Made by a program: the position numbers and the translations under genes. A stretch of 43,474 bases of DNA from Candidatus Eisenbacteria bacterium (GTDB taxonomy: Bacteria > Desulfobacterota > Binatia > DP-6): contig DATJZY010000107.1 of NCBI GenBank assembly GCA_035577985.1, positions 1 to 43,474 of the forward strand. Direction: 5' to 3'. Positions 31,510 through 40,695 of this stretch are shown piece by piece. Position 1 is the stretch's first letter, and every line of letters begins with the position of its first letter. Below the pieces are notes generated by a model. That model was not told where the DNA came from. It was given only the letters and a program-made list of their open reading frames with translations, and made no database searches.

Positions 31510-31997
31510 CCGCGCGGGTCGAGGACCGCGCGCAGGAAGCGCTCGGCCTCGCGCTGGATCCCGGGCTGCAGGCTCTCGCGCGGCCCGGCGACGTCGAGCG
31601 TTCCGATGCGGTGGGTCCGTATCCACTCGCGGACGGCGGCAGGATCGGGCGAGTCGCCGAGGTCGACGACGAGGTGGGGCTTTCGGTGGCGCACCGCGAG
31701 CTCACGCGTGAGCGCCGTGCCGCCGGTGAGCGGACCTCGACCGAGGATCAGCGTCGCGTCCGAATCGATCACGTTCTGCTCCGTGCGGGCCGCATAGTCC
31801 TCCGAGGCGTGCTCGCGCAGGTGGTAGCGCTCCGGAATGATGCCGTCCTCGGCCCGCCGCCCGCGCGGACACCAGCCGCCGTGCGCGACGCCGAGTGCGA
31901 TCGCCGCGTCGAGCGCCGCGCGATCGACGCCCGTCTGTCCGCCGCTGACCACACGCTGGAGAAGAGTCACCCTCGATGCTCGCCGTCTCGCCGCCAT
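31506..31997 (-). CDS. Putative molybdenum carrier protein (MoCo carrier family, Rossmann fold)
   Basis: A 163-aa protein of the putative molybdenum-cofactor-carrier family, related to the SLOG/lysine-decarboxylase-like Rossmann group. The signature is VVSGGQTGVDRAALDAAIALG, then HGGWCPRGRRAEDG, RTEQNVIDSDATLILG, and GGTALTRELA, forming the phosphate-binding loops. The name comes from an algal cofactor-binding protein; bacterial members mostly lack proof of function and may bind nucleotides. No Mo-enzyme gene lies in the window. ATG 31997 is listed; GTG 31970, immediately before the conserved TLLQRVVSGG, is possible. Stops of this and the convergent gene share CTAG. Confidence 0.8.
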   Translation of the reverse strand: MAARRRASRVTLLQRVVSGGQTGVDRAALDAAIALGVAHGGWCPRGRRAEDGIIPERYHLREHASEDYAARTEQNVIDSDATLILGRGPLTGGTALTRELAVRHRKPHLVVDLGDSPDPAAVREWIRTHRIGTLDVAGPRESLQPGIQREAERFLRAVLDPRG

Positions 31998-32095
31998 CGC
32001 GCGACCGATGCGCCGTCGAGCGTGTCACATCGCGCTGCGTTGTTGTAGCCCGCCCCGATGCGAAGCTCGTGCATGCGTGGTAGCCATGGGGTTCC

Positions 32096-33258
32096 GTGCC
32101 CCTTCGGAACCTCGGCCGCTACCGGACCCCGGCGCTCGTCGTCCTCGCGATCGTCGCGGCGATCGTCCTGCTCCGCCTCACGCTGTTCGCGCCGACGCCC
32201 ATCCCGGTGCAGGTCGCGCACGTCGGGCGCGGTCGCGTCGAGCAGACGGTCACGAACTCGCGCGCCGGCACGGTGAAGGCACGCCGGCGCGCGAAGCTCT
32301 CGCCGCAGGAGGGCGGGCGGGTCATCTCCCTCCCCAAGCGCAAGGGCGATCGCGTGCAGGCGGGTGAAGTGCTGCTCGAGCTCGACTCGAGCGTGGCGCG
32401 GGCGCGGCTCGACCTCGCGCGACGCGAGCAGGAGAGCGCGATCGCCGAGCGGACGCGCGCGTGTCTCGCGGCCGAGCGGGCGGCGCGCGAGCTCGAGCGG
32501 AACCGGGGTCTCGCGAAGCAGGGCATCGTGTCGACGGACCTGCTCGACCAGGTCGAGAGCGGTGCGCGCACCGCGGCCGCCGCGTGCGAGGCGGCGGAGG
32601 CGGGCGAGAGGCGGGCCCAGGCGCAGATCGACCTCTCCGAGCGCCAGCTCGAGTACATGGTGCTGCGTGCGCCGTTCGACGGCGTCATCGCCGACCTCTC
32701 GGTCGAGGTGGGCGAATGGTCGACGCCGTCGCCGCCGGTGATCCTCGTGCCGTCGATCATCGACGTCATCGATACGTCGTCGATCTACGTGAGCGCCCCG
32801 ATGGACGAGGTCGACTCGGCGCGCCTGCGCCCGGGCGCGCCGGCGCGCGTCGCCGTCGATTCGTATCCCGGTAAACACTTCCCCGGGCACGTGGTCCGCG
32901 TCAGCGCCTACGTGCTCGATCGCGAGGAGCAGAACCGCACCGTCGAGATCGAAGTGGAGCTCGACGACCAGGCGTTCGCGGGGACGCTGCTCCCCGGCAC
33001 CTCCGCCGACGTCGAGGTGATCCTCGAGACGCGGGACGACGTGCTGCGGATTCCCACGTCGGCGCTCCTCTCGGGCGACAAGACGCTCGTCGTCTCCGGC
33101 CGGCGGCTCGAGGAGCGCCCGGTCGGCGTCGGGCTGAAGAACTGGGACGTGACCGAGATCCGTTCGGGGCTCGCCGAAGGCGAGGCGGTCGTCACGTCGC
33201 TCGACCGCGCCGACGTCAAGGCGGGCGCGCGGGTCACGGTCGAGTCGGAATCGAAGCC

Positions 33259-33262
<4 letters not shown>
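32096..33262 (+). CDS. MacA/HlyD-type periplasmic adaptor (membrane fusion protein)
   Basis: A 388-aa efflux adaptor. One N-terminal membrane anchor (LVVLAIVAAIVLLRLTLF, about 14-31) is followed by a biotinyl-lipoyl half (RAKLSPQEGGRVISLPKRKGDRVQAGEVLLELD). A helical hairpin of about 90 residues comes next (ARLDLARREQESAIAERTRA...QAQIDLSERQLEY), then the second lipoyl half (LRAPFDGVIADLSVEVGEW). Beta-barrel and membrane-proximal domains end with ADVEVILETRDDVLRIPTSAL. GTG 32096 has GGGG upstream. The stop overlaps the ATPase start by 4 bp. It is the first gene of a four-gene tripartite-type ABC export operon. Confidence 0.9.
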
Positions 33263-33962
<700 letters not shown>

Positions 33963-33966
<4 letters not shown>

Positions 33967-35168
33967 CGTTCGGCGACCTGCTCGCGTTCGCGACCCGCTC
34001 GCTGCGCGGCCATCGCGTGCGGACGTGGCTGACGCTCCTCGGGGTCGCGATCGGCGTCGCGGCGGTCGTCGTGCTGACCGCGCTCGGCGACGGCGCCCGG
34101 CGCTACGTCGTCGCGCAGTTCGAGAGCCTCGGGTCGAACCTTCTCGCCGTCGTCCCCGGCAAGACCGAGACGACGGGCGCCGTCGCGTTCATGAGCGTCA
34201 CGACCAGGGACCTGACGCTGGGCGACGCCGAGGCGATCCTGCGGCGCGTGCCCGAAGCGGCGCGGATCGCGCCCATCGCCATGGGCAGCGAGACGGTCGC
34301 GCACGAGGACCGGCGCCGGCAGGTGGCCGTCGTGGGCTCGACCTCCGATTTCCTGGGGGTGCGCCGTCTGCGGCTCGGACGCGGCAGCTTCCTTCCGCCC
34401 GGCGATCTCCGCCGGGGCGTCGCGGTGGCGGTGCTCGGCGCGACGGTCGCCGCCGAGCTATTCCCCGCCGCCGACCCGCTCGGCAAGGTCGTCCGGATCG
34501 GCGACGTCCGCGCGCGCGTCATCGGCGTTCTCGAAGCGCAGGGAACCCAGCTCGGCATGAACCTGAACGAGGTCGTCATCATCCCGGTCGCGCGCGCCAT
34601 GCGGCTCTTCAACCGGCGCTCGCTCTTCCGCATCCTCATCGACGTGCACGCCCACGCCGACCTCGCGGTGGCGAAAGCGCACGTCACCCGGGTCCTGCGC
34701 GAGCGTCACGACGGCGAAGAGGACGTGACGGTGATCACGCAGGACGCGGTGCTGTCGTCGTTCTCGAAGATCCTGCGGACCCTCACGCTCGCCGTGGCGG
34801 CGATCGCCGCCGTGTCGCTCGCCGTCGCCGGGATCGGCATCATGAACGTCATGCTGGTCTCGGTCGCCGAGCGCACGGCCGAGGTGGGCCTCCTGCGCGC
34901 CGTCGGCGTCGGTCGCGCCCAGGTGACGCGCGTGTTCCTCACCGAAGCCGCGCTCCTCTCGCTCGCGGGGGGCGTGCTCGGGCTGGTCGCCGGTCTCGCC
35001 GGCGTCGCGGTGCTGGTCGCGATGTATCCGGCGCTGCCGGCACGCCCGCCGCTCTGGGCGGTCGCGAGCTCGCTCGCCGTCGCGGTGCTGGTCGGCGTCG
35101 TGTTCGGGCTCGTGCCGGCGCGCCGCGCCGCGAAGCTCGATCCGGTCGCGGCCCTGGGGCGACGTTGA
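33963..35168 (+). CDS. MacB/FtsX-type ABC permease, first copy
   Basis: A 401-aa permease with four transmembrane helices: one after the N-terminal amphipathic helix ([21 protein letters not shown], about 21-40) and three at the C-terminus (about 280-300, 325-350, 362-385). Between the first and second helix lies a periplasmic MacB-core domain of about 220 residues, ending before [17 protein letters not shown]. The coupling-helix region [17 protein letters not shown] is conserved. It overlaps the ATPase gene by 4 bp and the second permease by 1 bp. It probably forms a heterodimer with the next product. Confidence 0.92.
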
Positions 35169-36364
35169 TGGGCGACCTCGTCCGCCTCGCGGCCGGCGCG
35201 ATCGCGAGCCATCGCCTTCGCTCGGTGCTCTCGATGCTCGGCATCGCGATCGGCATCGCCGCCGTCATCCTGCTGACGTCGATCGGCGAGGGCACGCGCC
35301 GCTACATCGTCGCCCAGTTCTCGCAGTTCGGCACGAACCTCATCGCGATCCACCCCGGCAAGGCGAAGACGTCCGGCATGCCGGGCGTGTTCGGCGGCAC
35401 GACGCAGCACTTGACGATCGACGACGCCGAAGCCCTCGGGCGCATCGCGGGCGTGGAGAAGGTCGTGCCGACCGCGTTCGGTACCGCGCGCGTCGAAGCG
35501 GGCGAGCGCGGACGCAACGTCGCGATCAACGGCGTCACGCCGGACATCCAGACCGCGTGGCGGTTCCGCACGCGACTCGGCGCCTTCTGGCCGGCGGGCG
35601 ATCCGCGGCGCGGCACGCAGCTGACCGTGCTCGGACCGAAGCTCGCGCGCGAGCTCTTCGGCGACGCGAACCCGCTCGGCGAGTTCGTGCGCATCGGCGG
35701 GACCCGCTTCCGCATCGTCGGTGTCATGGAGCCCAAGGGCCAGATGCTCGGCTTCGACCTCGACGACACCGCCTACGTGCCGGTCGCGAGCGCGATGCGG
35801 ATGTTCAACCTGACCGACCTGGGCGAGATCGACCTCACGTACACGCCTGCCGAGGCCACGCACCGGATCGAGGCCGAGGTGAAGCGCGTGCTCGCGGCCC
35901 GGCATTCGAGCGAGGAGGATTTCACCGTCACGACGCAGGAGGCGATGCTGTCCGTGTTCGGCAAGGTGATGAACATGATCACGATGGCGGTCGGCGCGAT
36001 CGCCGGCATCTCGCTGCTGGTGGGCGCGATCGGGATCCTGACGATGATGTGGATCACCGTGCGCGAGCGCACCGCGGAGATCGGCCTCGTGCGCGCGATC
36101 GGCGCCAGCGGGCCGCAGGTCGCGGGCCTCTTTCTCGCCGAGGCGGCCGCGATCGCGGTGCTGGGCGGACTCGCCGGCGTCGCGATCGGATTCGGTCTCG
36201 GTGCGCTCCTGCGGTGGTTCGTGCCCGGGCTGCCGGTCGAGACGCCGCCGGGGCTCGTCGCGCTCGCGCTCGGGGTGAGCCTCGGGGTGGGGCTCCTCTC
36301 GGGGGTGCTACCCGCGCGCCGCGCAGCCGGCCTCGATCCGATCGAGGCGCTGCGCGCGGAATGA
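35168..36364 (+). CDS. MacB/FtsX-type ABC permease, second copy
   Basis: A 398-aa paralogue of the preceding permease with the same order: N-terminal helix (LSMLGIAIGIAAVILLTSI), periplasmic core, and three C-terminal helices with WITVRERTAEIGLVRAIGAS as the coupling region. ATG 35168 shares its A with the TGA of the first permease. The last 57 bp are also the antisense 3' end of the ogt-like gene. Two non-identical permeases with one ATPase suggest a heterodimeric exporter, perhaps for a lipid, peptide or secondary metabolite. No outer-membrane factor gene is in the window. Confidence 0.92.
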   Translation: MGDLVRLAAGAIASHRLRSVLSMLGIAIGIAAVILLTSIGEGTRRYIVAQFSQFGTNLIAIHPGKAKTSGMPGVFGGTTQHLTIDDAEALGRIAGVEKVVPTAFGTARVEAGERGRNVAINGVTPDIQTAWRFRTRLGAFWPAGDPRRGTQLTVLGPKLARELFGDANPLGEFVRIGGTRFRIVGVMEPKGQMLGFDLDDTAYVPVASAMRMFNLTDLGEIDLTYTPAEATHRIEAEVKRVLAARHSSEEDFTVTTQEAMLSVFGKVMNMITMAVGAIAGISLLVGAIGILTMMWITVRERTAEIGLVRAIGASGPQVAGLFLAEAAAIAVLGGLAGVAIGFGLGALLRWFVPGLPVETPPGLVALALGVSLGVGLLSGVLPARRAAGLDPIEALRAE

Positions 36365-36850
36365 CCGCTCGTGCTCCAGGAGCCAGCGCTTGGCATCGAG
36401 CCCGCCGGCGTAGCCCGTGAGCTCGCCGTCGCTCCCGATGACGCGATGGCATGGCAGCACGATCCAGATCGGGTTCGCGCCGTTCGCGGCACCGACCGCC
36501 CGCGCGGCGTTCGGCATGCCGAGGTGGCGCGCGAGCGCACCGTACGTCGTCGTCTCGCCGGCGGGGATCGCCCGCAGCGCCGCCCACACGCGGCGCTGGA
36601 ACGGCGTGCCGTCCGGATCGACCTCGACGTCGTCGACCGCCCCGAGGTCGCCGCGGAAATAGGCGGCGACCGCGGAACGGATGCCGGCCCGGTCGAAGGC
36701 GCGCTGCGCGCGCGGAAGATCGAGCCGTGCCAGGAGCGACGACGGGCGCGGGGGCGTCGCGGCCAGCTGCAGCGCGCACAGCTTGCCGTCGCGGGCGACC
36801 GCGTGGGCGGGGCCGAGCGGCGTTTCGATCACTGCGAATTCGTAGGTCAT
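36308..36850 (-). CDS. ogt: Methylated-DNA--protein-cysteine methyltransferase
   Basis: A 180-aa suicide enzyme that takes O6-alkyl groups from guanine. The N-terminal ribonuclease-like half (1-75) is followed by the DNA-binding helix-turn-helix TPFQRRVWAALRAIPAGETTTYGALA. The active-site motif is PCHRV with Cys134. The Asn hinge (GAANGANPIWIVL) and the C-terminal GYAGGLDAKRWLLEHE are present. GAGGAGG lies upstream of the ATG, so this second gene of the repair operon uses a Shine-Dalgarno site. It starts 10 bp after the Ada-AlkA gene. The C-terminus is slightly extended and overlaps the permease gene. Confidence 0.95.
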   Translation of the reverse strand: MTYEFAVIETPLGPAHAVARDGKLCALQLAATPPRPSSLLARLDLPRAQRAFDRAGIRSAVAAYFRGDLGAVDDVEVDPDGTPFQRRVWAALRAIPAGETTTYGALARHLGMPNAARAVGAANGANPIWIVLPCHRVIGSDGELTGYAGGLDAKRWLLEHERSFRAQRLDRIEAGCAARG

Positions 36851-36860
36851 CGTGTCCTCC

Positions 36861-38300
36861 TCATGCGAGGCTGTTCCAGAGGTACATCACGGCGTAGGCG
36901 CGCCACGGGCGCCACGCCTCCGCGAGCTCCGCGACTTTCTTCGCGGGCAACGGTCCGGCGCCGTTGCCGAGCGCCGCGCGCACGCCGAGATCGGCGGCCG
37001 GGAACGCGTCGGGCTCCCCGAGCGCGCGCATCGCGACGTACTCGGCCGTCCACGGTCCGATGCCGGGCAGCTCGCGGAGTCGCGCCGCGAGCTCCTCGGT
37101 GCCTTGCGCGCTCTCGAGCGCGAGCCGTCCCTCGGCGACCGCCGTCGCGAGCGAGCGGATCGTCTTCGCGCGGGCCGCGGGAAGCCCGATCTTCTCGAGC
37201 GGAGCATCGGCGAGGGCGGAAGGAAGCGGGAAGAGGCGCGTCAGGCCCGGCCCCAGGTCGACCGGCGTGCCGAACCGCAGGGCGAGCCGTCCCGCGAGCG
37301 TCGTCGCGCCGCGCACCGTCACCTGCTGGCCGAGGATCGCCCGGACGGTCAGCTCGAACGGATCCCACGCGCCCGGGACGCGCAGCCCGGGAAGGCGCTC
37401 GACCATCCGCCGCAGCCGGCGATCGCGCCGCAGATGGTCCGCGATGCGATCCGGATCGGCGGCGAGGTCGAGCACGCGCCGCACGCGCTCGACGACGTCG
37501 ATGAGGCGCAGGTGGTCGGGCGCGTCGATGCGCAGGACGACGTGGTGGCGCTCCGCGTTTGGCTGCACCTCGATCGCGGCGGCCTCGTCGCCGACGCGGA
37601 TCGTGCGGCGGTACGCGCCGTCCTCCACCGTCTCGATGCCGGGCGTGGCGCGCGCGGCGAGGAACCCGAGCAGCGCGTCCCACGGCAGCGGCGGGCGGTA
37701 GGGCAGCCGCACCGTCAACCCGCCGGCCGCGGGGCGCGCGCGCCGCTTCTCGCGCAGCTCGGTCGGCGAGGCGTGGAACGTCTCCCGTATCGCGTCGTTG
37801 AACTGCCGGATGCTGCCGAAACCCGACGCGAGTGCGATCTTCGTCACGGCGAGGTCCGTCTCGTCGAGGAGGCGCCGCGCGAAGTGCACGCGCCGCGCCC
37901 GCGCGACGCGCGCGGGCGCCGCGCCGAGATGTTTCACGAACAGGCGGCGGAGCTGGCGCTCGCCGACCCCGAGCCGCGCCGCGAGGCCGTCCGCGTTGTC
38001 GTCGTCGAGCGCGCCCGCGTCGATGAGGCGCAGCGCGCGCGCGACCACGGCCGACGTGCCGGCCCACGCCGGCGTCCCGGGCGCCGTCTCCGGCCGGCAG
38101 CGCAGGCACGGCCGGAAGCCCGCTTCCTCGGCCGCGGCCGCGCACTTGAAGAATGTGACGTTCTGCGCCTTCGGCGTGCGGGCCGGGCAGATGGGCCGGC
38201 AGTACACGCCGGTCGTGCGTACGCCGACGAAGAAGCGGCCGTCGAAGCGACGGTCGCGCGCCTCGAGCGCCCGGTAGCAGCGGTTGGGATCGAGGTTCAC
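36861..38300 (-). CDS. Ada-AlkA fusion: methylphosphotriester sensor, AraC regulator and 3-methyladenine glycosylase
   Basis: A 479-aa fusion. Residues 1-80 are the Ada zinc/methylphosphotriester domain with Cys34, Cys38, Cys65 and Cys68; Cys34 aligns with methyl-accepting Cys38 of E. coli Ada. Residues about 85-185 are an AraC-type double helix-turn-helix (IALASGFGSIRQFNDAI, F-H-A-S-P-T-E-L-R). Residues about 200-479 are an AlkA-like glycosylase with the HhH-GPD segment LPGIGPWTAEYVAMRAL and catalytic Asp437 in FPAADLGVR. It senses methylation, presumably activates its own operon, and excises alkylated bases. The start is GTG 38300, with TATACG 6 nt upstream. Confidence 0.93.
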   Translation of the reverse strand: MNLDPNRCYRALEARDRRFDGRFFVGVRTTGVYCRPICPARTPKAQNVTFFKCAAAAEEAGFRPCLRCRPETAPGTPAWAGTSAVVARALRLIDAGALDDDNADGLAARLGVGERQLRRLFVKHLGAAPARVARARRVHFARRLLDETDLAVTKIALASGFGSIRQFNDAIRETFHASPTELREKRRARPAAGGLTVRLPYRPPLPWDALLGFLAARATPGIETVEDGAYRRTIRVGDEAAAIEVQPNAERHHVVLRIDAPDHLRLIDVVERVRRVLDLAADPDRIADHLRRDRRLRRMVERLPGLRVPGAWDPFELTVRAILGQQVTVRGATTLAGRLALRFGTPVDLGPGLTRLFPLPSALADAPLEKIGLPAARAKTIRSLATAVAEGRLALESAQGTEELAARLRELPGIGPWTAEYVAMRALGEPDAFPAADLGVRAALGNGAGPLPAKKVAELAEAWRPWRAYAVMYLWNSLA

Positions 38301-38306
38301 GGCTCC

Positions 38307-38335
38307 CGTATAGCCCGGGCCGCGAGCCGTGTCTG
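38307..38335 (-). promoter_or_regulatory. Leaderless promoter of the alkylation-repair operon
   Basis: On the minus strand: CAGACA (38335-38330), 17-bp spacer, TATACG (38312-38307), 6 nt to GTG 38300. The weak -35 and good -10 fit a promoter that needs an activator such as methylated Ada. Confidence 0.5.
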
Positions 38336-38355
38336 GCGGTTTTCGGACCTGGTCG

Positions 38356-39540
38356 TCAGGTCTTTCGAGAGGCGAAACGGATGGGGACGTTCGCGTAGCC
38401 GCGCACGTTGGCGGAGTGCACGCGCACCAGGCCCGCCTCGTCGACGACGTATTCGGGCAGGTGCGCCAGCACCTCTTCCAGCGCGACGCGGCCTTCGAGG
38501 CGCGCGAGCGACGCGCCGAGGCACACGTGGATGCCGTAGCCGAACGCGAGCGACGGCTTCGGCGGGCGGCGGATGTCGAACTCGCTCGCGCGCTCGAACA
38601 CCCGCTCGTCGCGGTTCGCGGAGCCGACCAGCAGGACGACGCGCTTGCCCGCCTGCATCGTCCTGCCGTGCAGCGGCACGTCGCACGTGAGCACGCGCGC
38701 CAGCATCTGCGTCGAGTTGTCGAAGCGCAGCACCTCTTCGACGGCGTCGGGAATGCGTTCGGGATGCTGCACGAGGTACGCGCGCTGGTCGGGATGCCGC
38801 GCGAGGAGCACGATCGCGTTGCCGAGCATCTTCGTCGTCGTCTCGTTGCCGGCGATGACCATCAGGAAGCAGAAGCCGATGATCTCCGCGTCGGTCAGGC
38901 GCTCGCCGTCGACCTCGGCGTCGATGAGCGCGCTCACGAGGTCGTCGCCGGGGCGCTTGCGCCGGCGCGCGAGGTCCTCTGCGAAGTAGCGCACGAGGTT
39001 GCCCGCGCCCTCCATCCCCGCCCGCGTCGGGTCGGCCTTGCCTTCCTCGCGGTGGAGCAAGGCGTCCGACCAGTGGCGCAGCATGTCCTGGTCGCCGTCG
39101 GGCACGCCCATCATCGTGCTGATGACGTCCATGGGCAGCTTCGCCGAGAAGTCCTCGATGAAGTCGCACGCGCCGCGCGGCACGAGCGGATCCAGGTACT
39201 TCCGCGTGAGGGCGCGGATCTGCGGCTCCATGGTCGCCACCCGCCGCGGCGTGAACGCCTTCGAGACGAGCTTGCGGAGCTTCTGCTGGCGCGGCGGATC
39301 CATCGCGATGATCATGGGCGGCCGCTGCCCACTGCCCTGCTCGAGCGAGACGCCGAGCGACGACGAGAAGCGCTCGTAGTCCTGCATGGCGGCGTGCACG
39401 TCCTCGAAACGCGACAGCGCCCAGAAGTCGAGGTCGGGGTTGTAGTACGCGGGCGCCTCGTCACGCAGGCGCTCGTAGGTCGGGTAGGGATCCTCGTGGA
39501 TCTCGTACGCGTACGGACTGTAGACGAGCGGCGCGGCCAT
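38356..39540 (-). CDS. Cytochrome P450
   Basis: A 394-aa soluble bacterial P450. Seen in order: PYPTYERLRDEAPAYYNPDLDFWALSRFEDV (N-terminus), I-helix FCFLMVIAGNETTTKM (oxygen-activating Gly-x-Glu-Thr-Thr), K-helix EEVLRF (ExxR), and the heme loop FGYGIHVCLGASLARLE with proximal Cys340. There is no membrane anchor, so it needs external ferredoxin/reductase, not found nearby. The class resembles bacterial P450s acting on steroids, terpenes or fatty acids; the substrate is unknown. The start at ATG 39540 rather than further upstream follows from the promoter position. It is divergent from the DUF7064-type gene. Confidence 0.93.
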   Translation of the reverse strand: MAAPLVYSPYAYEIHEDPYPTYERLRDEAPAYYNPDLDFWALSRFEDVHAAMQDYERFSSSLGVSLEQGSGQRPPMIIAMDPPRQQKLRKLVSKAFTPRRVATMEPQIRALTRKYLDPLVPRGACDFIEDFSAKLPMDVISTMMGVPDGDQDMLRHWSDALLHREEGKADPTRAGMEGAGNLVRYFAEDLARRRKRPGDDLVSALIDAEVDGERLTDAEIIGFCFLMVIAGNETTTKMLGNAIVLLARHPDQRAYLVQHPERIPDAVEEVLRFDNSTQMLARVLTCDVPLHGRTMQAGKRVVLLVGSANRDERVFERASEFDIRRPPKPSLAFGYGIHVCLGASLARLEGRVALEEVLAHLPEYVVDEAGLVRVHSANVRGYANVPIRFASRKT

Positions 39541-39563
39541 GGACGTGGAATAGCCGCACGTCC
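39541..39563. promoter_or_regulatory. Inverted repeat over the P450 -10 (candidate operator)
   Basis: GGACGT (39541-39546) and ACGTCC (39558-39563) are perfect arms with an 11-bp spacer and centres 17 bp apart. They flank the -10 and abut the start codon, an ideal repressor position. Confidence 0.4.
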
Positions 39564-39576
39564 CGCCGCGCCGCAA
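39547..39576 (-). promoter_or_regulatory. Leaderless promoter of the P450 gene
   Basis: On the minus strand: TTGCGG (39576-39571), 18-bp spacer, TATTCC (39552-39547), 6 nt to ATG 39540. Confidence 0.5.
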
Positions 39577-39593
39577 ACGCCGCGGTCGCGTCG

Positions 39594-39622
39594 TTGACGG
39601 GCGCACCGGCCCTGGGGCACTG
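39594..39622 (+). promoter_or_regulatory. Promoter of the DUF7064-type gene
   Basis: TTGACG (39594-39599), 17-bp spacer, GCACTG (39617-39622), 7 nt to ATG 39630; CACTGT one base later gives an 18-bp spacer. The -10 is weak. Confidence 0.4.
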
Positions 39623-39629
39623 TCGCCCC

Positions 39630-40631
39630 ATGGGCAACGTTCGTCTGGTCTGCCTCGACGCCGACGATCTCATGCACGAGAACACCGGCGAATCGAACTA
39701 CAACGAGAGCGCGTACTACAACTTCTACGATCCGAAGGTGCGGCTCGGCGGCTTCTGTCGCATCGGCAATCGCCCGAACGAGGGCTACGCCGAGATGACG
39801 TGCTGCCTGTATCTGCCCGACGGCCGCGTGGGCTTCATGTACGGGCGCCCGAAGATCCCGGACAACTCGAAGCTCGACGCGGGCGGCATGCGCTTCACGG
39901 TGAAGACGCCGATGCGCGAGCACGCCGTGCGCTACGAGGGGAACGTGTGCCTCATGGCGCGCCCGCTGGACCTGATGGACCCGCGCGCGGCGTTCACGTC
40001 GAACCCGCACGTCCCCGCGCTCGTCGAGCTCGCGTACACGGGCGTCTCGCCGGTCTCCGGCGGCGAGCCGCGCGAGGAGAAGGACGGGGAATGGGTCGCC
40101 GTCAAGGTGGAGAAGTCCGGACAGGAGTTCGCGCGCGGCCACCTCGAGCAGCACATGCACGCGACCGGCCGCGTCGTCGTCGACGGGACCACGTGGACGA
40201 TCGACGGCTACGGCCTGCGCGACCGCTCGTGGGGCCCGCGCTACTGGCAGGCACCCGACCACTATCGCTGGCTCACCATGAACTTCGGGCCGGGGCGGGG
40301 CATCGCCGCCGCGCGCACCGTGCAGCGCGACGGCCGCGCGGTCGAGGGCGGCTACATCTACGAAGAGGGCGCGCCGAACCGCTACATCGGCAAGGTCGAG
40401 GTCGAGAGCGAGTTCGCGGGCGACGAGAAGCTGCACGCGGCGCTGCGCGTGCGCGTCCATCCGGTCGACGGCGGCGCGCCCGAGGAGATCACCGGGCGCG
40501 TGCTCAACATGGTGCCGCTGCGCAATCGTCGCGACGGCACGACCACGCGCATCGCCGAGGGGCTCACGGAGTGGCGCTGGGGCGATCGCGTCGGCTACGG
40601 CTGGTCGGAGTACCTGGACCACGTCGGCTGA
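39630..40631 (+). CDS. DUF7064/AttH-CrtC-like beta-barrel protein
   Basis: A 333-aa soluble protein rich in aromatic and glycine strands: SAYYNFYDPKVRLGGFCRIGNRPNEGY, RFTVKTPMREHAVRYEG, HLEQHMHATGRVVVDGTTWTIDGYGLRDRSWGPRYW split along the chain. It is typical of the two-lipocalin (CrtC/AttH-like) fold, now partly covered by DUF7064/DUF7065. The DRSWGPR motif is characteristic. Members sit near phosphotransferases and acyl-CoA genes and may bind or modify lipids or terpenoids; no enzyme activity is assigned. ATG 39630 is chosen from the promoter. The phosphotransferase follows in the same direction. Confidence 0.78.
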   Translation: MGNVRLVCLDADDLMHENTGESNYNESAYYNFYDPKVRLGGFCRIGNRPNEGYAEMTCCLYLPDGRVGFMYGRPKIPDNSKLDAGGMRFTVKTPMREHAVRYEGNVCLMARPLDLMDPRAAFTSNPHVPALVELAYTGVSPVSGGEPREEKDGEWVAVKVEKSGQEFARGHLEQHMHATGRVVVDGTTWTIDGYGLRDRSWGPRYWQAPDHYRWLTMNFGPGRGIAAARTVQRDGRAVEGGYIYEEGAPNRYIGKVEVESEFAGDEKLHAALRVRVHPVDGGAPEEITGRVLNMVPLRNRRDGTTTRIAEGLTEWRWGDRVGYGWSEYLDHVG

Positions 40632-40695
40632 GCTCGCAGCGGCGCTCGCGACGTTCATCGAGCGGGAGGTCGCGGCGCCGGTCACGGTCGAGGGC

